NCBI GenBank assembly: GCA_025933895.1
Contig: JAICZB010000075.1
Location: 1 to 9,050 of the forward strand
From: Thermoleophilia bacterium
GTDB taxonomy: Bacteria > Actinomycetota > Thermoleophilia > Gaiellales > Gaiellaceae
Direction: 5' to 3'
DNA: 9,050 nucleotides
Below the pieces are notes generated by a model. That model searched no databases and was not told the DNA's origin. It saw only the letters and a program-made list of their open reading frames with translations. Shown here in pieces: positions 1 through 6,500 of this stretch. The translations under genes were made by a program, and so were the position numbers. Positions within the stretch are counted from its first letter, which is position 1. Every line of letters begins with the position of its first letter.

Positions 1-338
1 ATCTGGTCGGCCTCCTCCTGGGCGACGCCCTCCTTGACCGGCTTCGGAGCCGAGTCGACGAGGTCCTTCGCCTCCTTGAGGCCGAGACCGGTGACCGCGC
101 GCACGACCTTGATCACCTGGATCTTCTGGCCGCCCGCCGCGGCGAGGACGACGTCGAAAGAGGTCTTCTCCTCCGCTGCGGCGCCGTCGCCGCCGGCAGC
201 CGACCCGCCGGGCGCAGCGACCGCCACCGGAGCGGCGGCCGTGATGCCCCACTCCTCCTCGATCTTGTTCTTCAGCTCGACCAGCTCGAGGACGGACATC
301 TTTCCGAGCTCCTCGAAGATCTTGTCGGTACCAGCCAT
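1..338 (-). CDS. rplL: 50S ribosomal protein L7/L12, C-terminus cut off by window edge
   Basis: This gene encodes the L7/L12 stalk protein, which is present in several copies on the L10 base of the large subunit and recruits and activates the translation GTPases. The visible 112 residues begin MAGTDKIFEELGKMSVLEL, the N-terminal dimerisation and L10-binding helix region. A flexible Ala/Gly hinge follows at about residues 34-55. The C-terminal factor-binding domain then starts with the conserved pattern KTSFDVVL and continues through KIQVIKVVRAVTGLGLKEAK. The family is normally about 120-130 residues, so only some 10-15 residues lie beyond base 1. The ATG at 336-338 directly abuts the TAG of rplJ (339-341) with no gap, and a GAGGAG ribosome binding site lies 6 bases upstream. 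It is the last gene visible in the ribosomal protein block, and identity is very secure. Confidence 0.97.
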   Translation of the reverse strand, partial: MAGTDKIFEELGKMSVLELVELKNKIEEEWGITAAAPVAVAAPGGSAAGGDGAAAEEKTSFDVVLAAAGGQKIQVIKVVRAVTGLGLKEAKDLVDSAPKPVKEGVAQEEADQ

Positions 339-1064
339 CTACTTCTCCTCTTCTTCTTCGGTGGCGGACGCTGTGTCGTCCGCCTGTGTGTCGTCCTCGG
401 CCGCCTGCTCCTCGGGTGCAGGCTCCTCGTCAGCCGGTGCTTCCTCGGCCTCCGCCGCAGGCTCGTCCTCGGCCGCTGCCTCCTCCGTCGGCGCTGCCTC
501 TGGCTCTGCTTCCGCTTGGGACTCCGGCGCGGCTTCCTCCTCGCCGCCGAGCTGCTCGATGCGCGCGTCGATCAGACCGACGAGGTTCTGCAGCGGCGCG
601 TTGAGGAGCCCGGCGAGGGCCGTGAGCGGCGCGACGATCGCACCGAGCACCTGGCCGCGCAGCACCTCCGTGGGAGGCAGCTTGGCGAGCGTCTCGACCT
701 CGGCCGCCGTGACGGCGCGTCCCTGCATGATGCCGCCGCGGATCTCGAGCACGCGCGTCTCGCGCGCGGAGTCCGCCAGCGCCTTCGCCGCCGCGACCAT
801 GTCGCCGTCGGCGTCGAGGAACGCGATCGCGCTCGGGCCGTCGAGCAGCGCGAGCAGCGCATCCGCCCCGGCGGCCTCCGCCGCGCGGCGCGTGAGCGTG
901 TTCTTGACGACCGTGAAGCGCGCGCCGCTCTCGAGCAGCCGCGTGCGCAGCTCGTCGATCTGCGGCATCGTCAGCCCGCGGTAGTCCGCGACGAGCAGCG
1001 TCTCCGCAGCCTGCAGCCGCTGCGTCAGCTCGTCGACAACCTGTTCCTTCTGTTCTCTCTTCAT
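339..1064 (-). CDS. rplJ: 50S ribosomal protein L10 with long acidic C-terminal tail
   Basis: L10 anchors the stalk to 23S rRNA with L11 and carries the L7/L12 dimers. The product is 241 residues, against the usual 165-180 or so. Residues 1-172 form a normal L10. It begins MKREQKEQVVDEL, carries the RNA-binding part LLVADYRGLT (about 23-32) and FTVVKNTLTRRA (about 50-61), and ends in the L12-binding helix LTALAGLLNAPLQNLVGLI (about 147-165). Residues 173-241 are a low-complexity tail made almost wholly of Ala, Glu, Asp and Pro, ending in Glu5-Lys. The ATG at 1062-1064 is preceded by GAGGTGAG. The spacing is short, but the start agrees with the family N-terminus. A leader-like RNA hairpin lies in the 64 bases before it. 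The TAG stop abuts the rplL ATG. L10 is the usual autogenous repressor of this gene pair. The core identity is certain; the function of the tail is unknown. Confidence 0.96.
   Translation of the reverse strand: MKREQKEQVVDELTQRLQAAETLLVADYRGLTMPQIDELRTRLLESGARFTVVKNTLTRRAAEAAGADALLALLDGPSAIAFLDADGDMVAAAKALADSARETRVLEIRGGIMQGRAVTAAEVETLAKLPPTEVLRGQVLGAIVAPLTALAGLLNAPLQNLVGLIDARIEQLGGEEEAAPESQAEAEPEAAPTEEAAAEDEPAAEAEEAPADEEPAPEEQAAEDDTQADDTASATEEEEEK
345..350 (-). promoter_or_regulatory. Ribosome binding site of rplL inside the rplJ tail
   Basis: On the minus strand, GAGGAG is followed by AAGTAG and then the ATG of rplL, giving an ideal 6-base spacing. The site sits inside the last codons of rplJ (the Glu-Glu-Glu-Glu-Glu-Lys end), within a purine-only run from about 342 to 359. 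This fixes the rplL start. It may help rplL be translated more often than rplJ, because L12 is needed in several copies per L10; that functional point is inference. Confidence 0.75.
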
Positions 1065-1065
1065 C

Positions 1066-1118
1066 TCACCTCGACTGGTCTTCCGTCCTCTCGAAGAGGG
1101 CTGCCAGTGGTCTTCGGC
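1066..1118 (-). promoter_or_regulatory. Putative L10 leader RNA (autoregulatory hairpin before rplJ)
   Basis: The 64 bases between the rplA stop and rplJ start contain a nested structure on the minus strand. An outer stem pairs ACTGG (1104-1108) with CCAGT (1074-1078). An inner stem pairs CCTCT (1095-1099) with AGAGG (1087-1091) around a TCG loop. The sequence GAAGACCA occurs twice, at 1108-1115 and 1076-1083, flanking the structure. Ribosomal protein L10 leaders, known across bacteria, are bound by the L10-L12 complex and carry a similar AGAC-rich kinked element before rplJ. The position and the GAAGACC motif fit, but the structure is short and I could not score it against a covariance model. 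The rplJ ribosome binding site (1067-1072) lies just after the outer stem, so binding could block initiation. Confidence 0.5.
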
Positions 1119-1128
1119 GGGTCAGTTG

Positions 1129-1875
1129 CTAGGCCGGAACTGTAGCGGCCTCCTGCGGCTGCTCGTCCAACTCCTCCACAATCCCCCGGATCCGGGCCGG
1201 GTCGACGTGGATGCCGGGGCCCATCGTGCTCGTGAGCGTGATCTGCTGGATGTAGCGGCCCTTCGCGGCCGACGGCTTCGCGCGCACGATCTCGTCGAGG
1301 ACGGTGGCGTAGTTCTCCACGAGCGCCCGCTCGTCGAAGCTCTTCTTGCCGATCACGACGTGGACGTTCGCGCCGCGGTCGGTCCGGTACTCGAGCTTCC
1401 CGGCCTTCGCCTCCGAGACCGCCTTTGCGACGTCCATCGTCACCGTGCCGGTCTTCGGGTTCGGCATCAGGCCGCGCGGGCCGAGGATGCGGCCGAGCTT
1501 GCCGACGTTGCCCATCTGGTCGGGCGTCGCGATCGCGACGTCGAACTCGGTGAAGCCTTCCTCGATCTGCTTCGCGAGGTCCGCCGAGCCGACGACGTCC
1601 GCACCTGCCTGTTCCGCCTCTCGGGCCTTGTCACCCTCGGCGAAGACGGCGATCCGGACCTCCTTGCCACTGCCGTGCGGGAGCATGAGCGTGCCGCGCA
1701 GCTGCTCGTCCGCGTGGCGGACGTTGAGACCGAGCCGGAAGTGCAGCTCGACGGTCTCGTCGAACTTCGTGTCGTCCATCGCCTTGAGCAGGCGGACGGC
1801 CTCGACCGGCGAGTAGACCTGCTCGCGGTCGAACGTCGCGCGCCCTGCGCGATAGCGCTTGCCGTGCTGGGCCAC
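1129..1875 (-). CDS. rplA: 50S ribosomal protein L1
   Basis: L1 forms the mobile L1 stalk of the large subunit, binds 23S rRNA near the E site, and in many bacteria represses its own operon. The product is 248 residues, a little above the usual 225-235 because of a short C-terminal extension ending in EEAATVPA-like acidic and hydrophobic residues. The hallmark L1 signature GKLGRILGPRGLMPNPKTG lies near residues 125-143, and a second conserved part GPGIHVDPARI lies near the C-terminus. The start is GTG (1873-1875), overlapping the rplK stop as TAGTG. GGAGGTG (1884-1890) serves as the ribosome binding site. This start gives the typical MAQHGKRYRAG N-terminus, rich in Lys and Arg. It is co-transcribed with rplK and followed after 64 bases by rplJ. 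Identity is secure. Confidence 0.97.
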   Translation of the reverse strand: MAQHGKRYRAGRATFDREQVYSPVEAVRLLKAMDDTKFDETVELHFRLGLNVRHADEQLRGTLMLPHGSGKEVRIAVFAEGDKAREAEQAGADVVGSADLAKQIEEGFTEFDVAIATPDQMGNVGKLGRILGPRGLMPNPKTGTVTMDVAKAVSEAKAGKLEYRTDRGANVHVVIGKKSFDERALVENYATVLDEIVRAKPSAAKGRYIQQITLTSTMGPGIHVDPARIRGIVEELDEQPQEAATVPA

Positions 1876-2300
1876 TAGAGGTCCACCTCCACACCCATAC
1901 TGCGCGCCGTGCCGGCGATGATCCGTGCCGCCTGGTCGATGTCGCGCGCATTCAGGTCGGGCATCTTCGTCTCGGCGATCCGCTCGACCTGCTCGCGCGA
2001 GAGCCGTCCGACCTTCGTCCGGTTCGGCTCGCCCGAGCCCTTGTCCAGCCGCAGCGCCTCCTTGATCAGGACGGCGGCCGGCGGCGTCTTCGTGATGAAT
2101 GTGAACGAGCGATCCTCGAAGACGGTGATCTCGACCGGGGTGATGCGGCCGTTCTGGTCGCCGGTCTGCGCGTTGAAGGCCTTGCAGAACTCCATGATGT
2201 TGACGCCGTGCTGGCCGAGTGCAGGGCCGACGGGCGGCGCCGGGTTGGCCTGGCCGCCGGGGATCTGGAGCTTGATCAGGGTGAGAACTTTCTTCGCCAT
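1875..2300 (-). CDS. rplK: 50S ribosomal protein L11
   Basis: L11 binds the GTPase-associated region of 23S rRNA at the stalk base, works with elongation factors, and in other bacteria is needed for RelA activation and thiostrepton binding. The 141-residue product has the family's usual length. The N-terminal domain shows KLQIPGGQANPAPPVGPALG (about 10-29), the Pro-rich hinge region contacted by thiostrepton-class drugs, then HGVNIMEFCKAFN. The C-terminal RNA-binding domain spans about 75-141 and includes MPDLNARDIDQAARIIAGTA. The ATG at 2298-2300 is chosen because it gives MAKKVLTLIKLQ, the canonical start. The GAGGA binding site (2306-2310) overlaps the TGA of nusG (2309-2311). An in-frame extension upstream of this ATG is nusG read in another frame and is not real. 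The TAG stop overlaps the GTG of rplA. Confidence 0.98.
   Translation of the reverse strand: MAKKVLTLIKLQIPGGQANPAPPVGPALGQHGVNIMEFCKAFNAQTGDQNGRITPVEITVFEDRSFTFITKTPPAAVLIKEALRLDKGSGEPNRTKVGRLSREQVERIAETKMPDLNARDIDQAARIIAGTARSMGVEVDL
1878..1889 (-). repeat. Inverted repeat overlapping the rplA ribosome binding site
   Basis: On the minus strand the 12 bases GAGGTGGACCTC form an inverted repeat. It can fold as GAGG-TGGA-CCTC, a 4-bp stem with a 4-base loop. It covers most of the rplA Shine-Dalgarno sequence (GGAGGTG, 1884-1890) and lies within the last codons of rplK. A ribosome finishing rplK would open it, which would suit translational coupling. The stem is short, and the codons for Val-Glu-Val-Asp-Leu may explain the sequence by themselves. 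Confidence 0.35.
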
Positions 2301-2308
2301 CGATTTCC

Positions 2309-2839
2309 TCAGTCGAGCTTCTTGACGTTGTCGAATCCGACTTCGACCGGCACCTGCCGCTCGAAGATGTTGACCATCACCTGGAGCTTCTGCGCGTCCG
2401 GGTTGACGTCGGTGATCTCGCCGTCGAAGTCCGCGAGCGGGCCGGAGGTGATCTTGACCGACTCCCCGAGCTGGAACTCGACCTGCGAGCGCTGGGCGAC
2501 CGCGGTGCCGGCGCCGGTGTGGAGGATGCGGTCGACCTCGGGCTGCGAGAGCGGGACGGGCGTCGCGCCGGCGCCGACGAAGCCGGTCACGCCGGGCGTG
2601 TTCTTCACGACCGTCCAGGCGTCGTCGTTGAGATCCATGTTGACGAGCACGTACCCCGGGAGCGTGCGCTTGTCGATCTGCACCTTCTGGCCGTCCTTCG
2701 TCTCGATCACCTGCTCGGTCGGGACGACGACGCGCCGGAAACGGGCGCGCTGGTTCATCGACTCGATCCGGTGCTCGAGGTTGGCCTTCACCTTGTTCTC
2801 GTGCCCGGAATAGGTGTTGATCACGTACCAGCGGAACAT
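2309..2839 (-). CDS. nusG: Transcription termination/antitermination factor NusG
   Basis: NusG binds the RNA polymerase clamp and links it to Rho or to ribosomal protein S10, controlling pausing and termination. The 176-residue product shows the NGN domain at about 1-110, starting FRWYVINTYSGHENKVKANL and including LPGYVLVNMDLND. A KOW domain follows at about 123-176 with GESVKITSGPLADFDGEI, and the protein ends NVKKLD. It lacks the long acidic N-terminal extension found in Streptomyces and many other actinobacteria, so it resembles the short E. coli form. The ATG is at 2837-2839 with a purine-rich GAGAAGACGAA stretch upstream. It lies 30 bases after secE and 8 bases before rplK, the common secE-nusG-rplK-rplA arrangement. 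Identity is secure. Confidence 0.97.
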   Translation of the reverse strand: MFRWYVINTYSGHENKVKANLEHRIESMNQRARFRRVVVPTEQVIETKDGQKVQIDKRTLPGYVLVNMDLNDDAWTVVKNTPGVTGFVGAGATPVPLSQPEVDRILHTGAGTAVAQRSQVEFQLGESVKITSGPLADFDGEITDVNPDAQKLQVMVNIFERQVPVEVGFDNVKKLD

Positions 2840-2869
2840 TTCGTCTTCTCGGCTCCCGATTCTCGGCGA

Positions 2870-3214
2870 CTAGCGCAGCAGCACGTGCTTGACCACGTAC
2901 TCCCACACGCGGTCGTTCGCATAGAGGTAGACGCCGGTGATGAGACACGCGATGAGGACGACCGCAGTGCCGCTGATCAGCGCCTGCTGCGTCGGCCACT
3001 CGACCTTCTTGAGCTCGGCCCAGGACTCCTGGAAGAAGCGGACGCCGGGAGCTCCCGGCCGGACCTCGTCGCGGCGCTCGGCGCGCGGCTCGGGCGGCTG
3101 CCTCGGCGGCTCCTCCTCGGTGGTCGGACGCGGCCTGGGCGCGGGCCGGAGGGGCGGCGTGCCCGCGGCCTTCGCGCGGCGCTGCCGGCGCTGCTGGCGT
3201 GTTGACCTCGCCAC
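2870..3214 (-). CDS. secE: Preprotein translocase subunit SecE
   Basis: SecE is the clamp-like membrane subunit of the SecYEG protein channel. The product is 114 residues. Residues 1-55 are a basic, Pro/Arg-rich cytoplasmic extension of low complexity (for example PLRPAPRPRPTTEEEPPRQP), a kind of extension common in actinobacterial SecE. The conserved amphipathic motif FFQESWAELKKVEWPTQQ lies at about 60-77. One membrane helix follows at about 79-98 (LISGTAVVLIACLITGVYLY), then a short tail. The GTG start at 3212-3214 overlaps the rpmG stop as TAGTG, with GGGAG (3223-3227) 8 bases upstream. A longer in-frame reading through rpmG to 3442 also spans part of the tRNA and is rejected. The TAG stop is 30 bases before nusG. 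Confidence 0.94.
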   Translation of the reverse strand: MARSTRQQRRQRRAKAAGTPPLRPAPRPRPTTEEEPPRQPPEPRAERRDEVRPGAPGVRFFQESWAELKKVEWPTQQALISGTAVVLIACLITGVYLYANDRVWEYVVKHVLLR

Positions 3215-3375
3215 TAGCGCGTCTCCCGGTGCAGCGTATGGCTGCCGCACCAGCGGCAGTACTTGCGGAACTCGACGCGGTCGGGCGTGTTGCGCTTCGA
3301 CTTCTGCGTCTGGTAGTTCCGGCGCCTGCACTCGGTGCAGGCGAGCGTGATTGCGACTCTGACTCCGGTTGCCAT
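3214..3375 (-). CDS. rpmG: 50S ribosomal protein L33 (zinc-binding form)
   Basis: This is a 53-residue protein: it begins MATGVRVAITLACTEC and ends with a Trp-Cys-Gly-Ser-His-Thr-Leu-His-Arg-Glu-Thr-Arg tail. L33 is a small subunit of the 50S particle near the E site. The four cysteines C13-x2-C16 and C40-x2-C43 make a zinc ribbon, so this is the cysteine-containing (C+) form, not the zinc-independent paralogue often found in zinc-regulated clusters. The body NYQTQKSKRNTPDRVEFRKYC is the family consensus. The ATG is at 3373-3375. The nearby AGGA (3376-3379) is too close to be an ideal Shine-Dalgarno site, so the start rests on family length. It lies 31 bases after the tRNA-Met gene and overlaps secE by one base. 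Its small size makes it easy to miss. Confidence 0.95.
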   Translation of the reverse strand: MATGVRVAITLACTECRRRNYQTQKSKRNTPDRVEFRKYCRWCGSHTLHRETR

Positions 3376-3406
3376 TCCTGTATCTCGTTCGAGGGACGCG
3401 CTCCAG

Positions 3407-3480
3407 TAGCGCCGGGTGGGCTCGAACCACCGACCTCTGCATTATGAGTGCAGCGCTCTGACCAGCTGAGCTACGGCGCC
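3407..3480 (-). tRNA. tRNA-Met (CAU anticodon), elongator type
   Basis: The 74 bases fold into a full cloverleaf on the minus strand. The acceptor arm pairs GGCGCCG with CGGCGCT, so the terminal pair is G-U. The D stem is GCTC/GAGC, the anticodon stem CTGCA/TGCAG has loop CTCATAA (anticodon CAT), and the T stem GGTGG/CCACC has loop TTCGAGC. The discriminator is A, and no CCA is encoded. The anticodon stem lacks the three consecutive G-C pairs of initiator tRNA and the first pair is not a C-A mismatch, so it is an elongator. A CAU tRNA could instead be the Ile2 species modified to lysidine. The position just before rpmG-secE-nusG, familiar from other actinobacteria, favours Met. The gene lies 26 bases after the stop of the FAD/Fe-S dehydrogenase. 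Confidence 0.93.
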
Positions 3481-3506
3481 TCGCGCCGGCGCAGTGTAGC
3501 GAGAAC

Positions 3507-6500
3507 TTACGGCCGCATCTTCGCCGCCAGCGCCACGACTCCCGCCGTTGCCGCGACCAGCACCGCGGCCCGCACGGTCCGTCTCGGGAGGGACGGCTCA
3601 GGGCGCACCTCGTAGTAGAGCCGCTCGGGCTTCGGCCCCTGCGGGCCGGTGGCGCCGTGCTCCCGCGCGAGCTTCAGCACCTGCGCAACGTGGAGCGCCC
3701 GCCGGCCGGTGTCTCCCTGCTCGATCTGCGTCTTGCACGAGAAGCCGTCGGCAACGACGAGCGTCTCGTCGTCGAGCTGGCGCACCTTCGGCAGCAGCCC
3801 CTGCTCGCCGCACTGCATCGAGACCTCGTGATGAGAGGACTCGAAGCCCCACGAGCCCGCGAGCCCGCAGCAGCCGGCCGTCAACGTCTCGACCTCGACG
3901 CCCATCTTCTGCAGCAGCTCGACCTCGGGATCGATTCCGCCCGTCGCCTTGTGGTGGCAGTGGCCCCAGACGAACGCCTTGCGCTCGAGCCGCGGCGGCT
4001 CGACGTCGAAGCGCTCGAAGAACTCCGCGAAGTGGTAGGTGGACTGCGCGAGCCGCTTCGCGTCGTCGTCGTGCGGCAGCAGCTTCCCGAGCTCGTCCTT
4101 GAACACGGCCACGCAGCTCGGCTCGAGCCCGACGATCGGAATCCCCGCGCGATACCACTCGCGCAACTGGTCGAGACTGCGCCGGAGATAGCGCTCGGCC
4201 AGGCCGAGGAAGCCGTAGTCGTACAGCGGACGGCCGCAGCAGACGTGGCCGTCCGGGACGATCACCTGCCAGCCCGCCGCCTCGAGCGCCTCGACGGCGG
4301 CGACGCCGACGTCCGTGTGCATGTGGTTGTTGAAGGTGTCCGGGAAGAGGACGACCTTCCTGCCCGACGGGTTCGTCGTCCCGCCGCGCTGCGCGAACCA
4401 CTGCTGCAGCGTGAGCGGCGCGAACTTCGGCACGGCGCGTTTCTGCGTCATTCCCGCCGCGAGCTTGAAGCCCTGTGCGAGCGGCGGCGTGTGCGTGACG
4501 AAGTTGACGGGCCCGGGCGCGCGCGACGCAAGCCTCGAAACCTGGTCGATCAGTCCGAACGCGTACGCATGGCGCGGACGGAGCCGATGCTTCCAGCGCT
4601 GGTGGAGGAACTCCGCCTTGTACGTGGGCATGTCGACGTCCACCGGACAGTCGTGCGTGCAGCCCTTGCACGAGAGGCAGAGGTCGAGCGCCTCCATCAC
4701 CTCGTCCGACTGCCAGCCGTCGGTGACGATCTCCCCCTGGAGCATCTCGAAGAGGAGACGCGCGCGGCCGCGCGTCGAGTGCATCTCCTCGCGCGTCGCC
4801 ATGAACGACGGGCACATGACGTCCATCCCGTCCGGTCGGCGGCACCTGCCGACCCCGACGCAGCGGAGCGCGGCGTGCGCGAAGTCGCCCTTGTCCTCGG
4901 CGTAGGCGAACTTCACCGCCGGACGCCACGGCGCGTAGTCGGCGCCGAGCTTGAGGTTCTCGTCGAGTCTGTACGGGTCGACGACCTTGCCGGGATTCAT
5001 CTTCCCGTCCGGATCCCAGATGCGCTTGAACTCGCGGAATGCTTCGACGAGCTCCTCGCCGTACTGCTTGTAGAGGAGCTCGGCCCGTGCCTGGCCGTCG
5101 CCATGCTCGCCCGAGAGGGAGCCGCCGTAGGACACGCAGAGATCCGCCGCCGCCTCGACGAACGCGCGGAACCTCTGGATCCCGCGCTTCGAGCGGAGGT
5201 CGAAGTCGTACCGGACGTGCATGCAGCCCTGGCCGAGGTGGCCGTAGTACGTCCCCCAGAAGCCGTGCCGGGCCGCGAGCGCGCGCAGGTCGCGGAGGTA
5301 GTCGCCGATGCGCTCCGGTGGAACCGCGGAGTCCTCCCAGCCCTCCCAGTGATCCTCGCCCTTCGGGAACGCGGCGATCGCCAGGCCGACCTCGCGCACC
5401 TGAGCCAGCTGCTTTCGCGCGTCGTCGCCCTCGACGAGCTTCCCGTCGACCGCGGCCGGTCGAAGCTCCCCGAGCAGCGCGCGGGCCCGCTCGCCCGCCT
5501 CCTCCGAAGTCTCGCCGCCGAGCTCGACGTACATCCAGCCTTTCCCGTCCGGGAGGCCGTCGAGCGCGTCGACGTTCAGCGAGGCCTCGCGCTCGAACTC
5601 GACGAGGAGGTCGTCGAAGCCCTCCACCGCGAGCGGCCGGTATGCGAGTGCCTCGCCCACGTGGTCGCCGGCGGTGGCGATGTCGTCGTAGCCGACGACG
5701 ATGCCGCACTTCGCGGGCGGATCGGGAATCAGCTGCAGCGTCGCCCCGAGCACCGTCACGCAGGTCCCCTCCGTGCCGACGAGCGCGCGTGCGACGTTGA
5801 AGCCGCGCTCGGGCAGCAGGTCGTCGAGGTTGTAGCCCGACACCCGCCGCGGGATCTGCGGGTATCGCGCGCGGATCAGGTCCGCGTACCGGTCGCGGAG
5901 GTCGCGCAGCGCACCGTAGATCTCGCCGCGCCGACCGCCGGCCGCGACGATCTGGGCGAGCTCCCCGTCCGAGGTCGCGCCCACACGCAGGCGCAGCCCG
6001 TCGTACGTCAGGACTTCGAGCGAATGGACGTTGTCCGAGGTGCGACCGCCTTCCCCGAGGAACATTGCCTGCACGGAGTGCGCGCCGCACGAGTTGTTGC
6101 CGACGTTGCCGCCGATCGTGCAGTACGCGTGCGTCGAGGGATCCGGCCCGAAGACGAGTCCGTGCCGGCAGGCCTTCCGGTTCACGTGCTCGTTGATCGC
6201 GCCGGGCTCGACGGCGACCAGACGCTGCTCCGGATCGACCTCACCTATGCCGGTCAGGTACTTCGAGCAGTCCAGGATGACGGCGAAGTTGACCGTCTCT
6301 CCGGAGAGGCTCGTCCCGCAGCCCCGCGGCGTGATCGGAGCGCCATGCTCGTGGCAGACGCGATGGACGGCGACGACGTCGTCGAGCGTCCGAGGCAGGA
6401 CGACGCCGATCGGCGGCTGGCGGTAGTTCGAGGCGTCGGTCGCGTACAGGGCACGGCTCGCGGTGTCGAACCGCACCTCGCCTTCGATCGCGGCGCGCAG

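Noticed and set aside
34..984. A 316-residue Ser/Ala-rich plus-strand open frame opposite rplL and rplJ
   Set aside because: The Ser and Ala runs come from reading the Glu/Ala/Asp codons of the L10 tail and the L12 hinge in reverse. It crosses two certain genes.
2301..2999. An N-terminal extension of rplK through nusG into secE
   Set aside because: The extension is nusG in another frame. L11 has its normal start and length from the ATG at 2298-2300.
3376..3406. A small hairpin CTCG-AA-CGAG between tRNA-Met and rpmG as a terminator or regulator
   Set aside because: A 4-bp stem with a 2-base loop is too weak, and no T-run follows.
2870..3442. A longer secE with 76 extra N-terminal residues
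   Set aside because: The extension reads rpmG out of frame and runs into the tRNA-Met gene. The GTG at 3212-3214 with a good binding site is the sensible start.
3483..3492. The palindrome GCGCCGGCGC as a Rho-independent terminator
   Set aside because: It is a perfect palindrome with no loop and is not followed by a T-run on the minus strand, so it is not a credible terminator.
5039..5800. Arg-rich plus-strand open frame resembling a low-complexity protein
   Set aside because: It is a codon shadow of the dehydrogenase gene with no ribosome binding site or domain.
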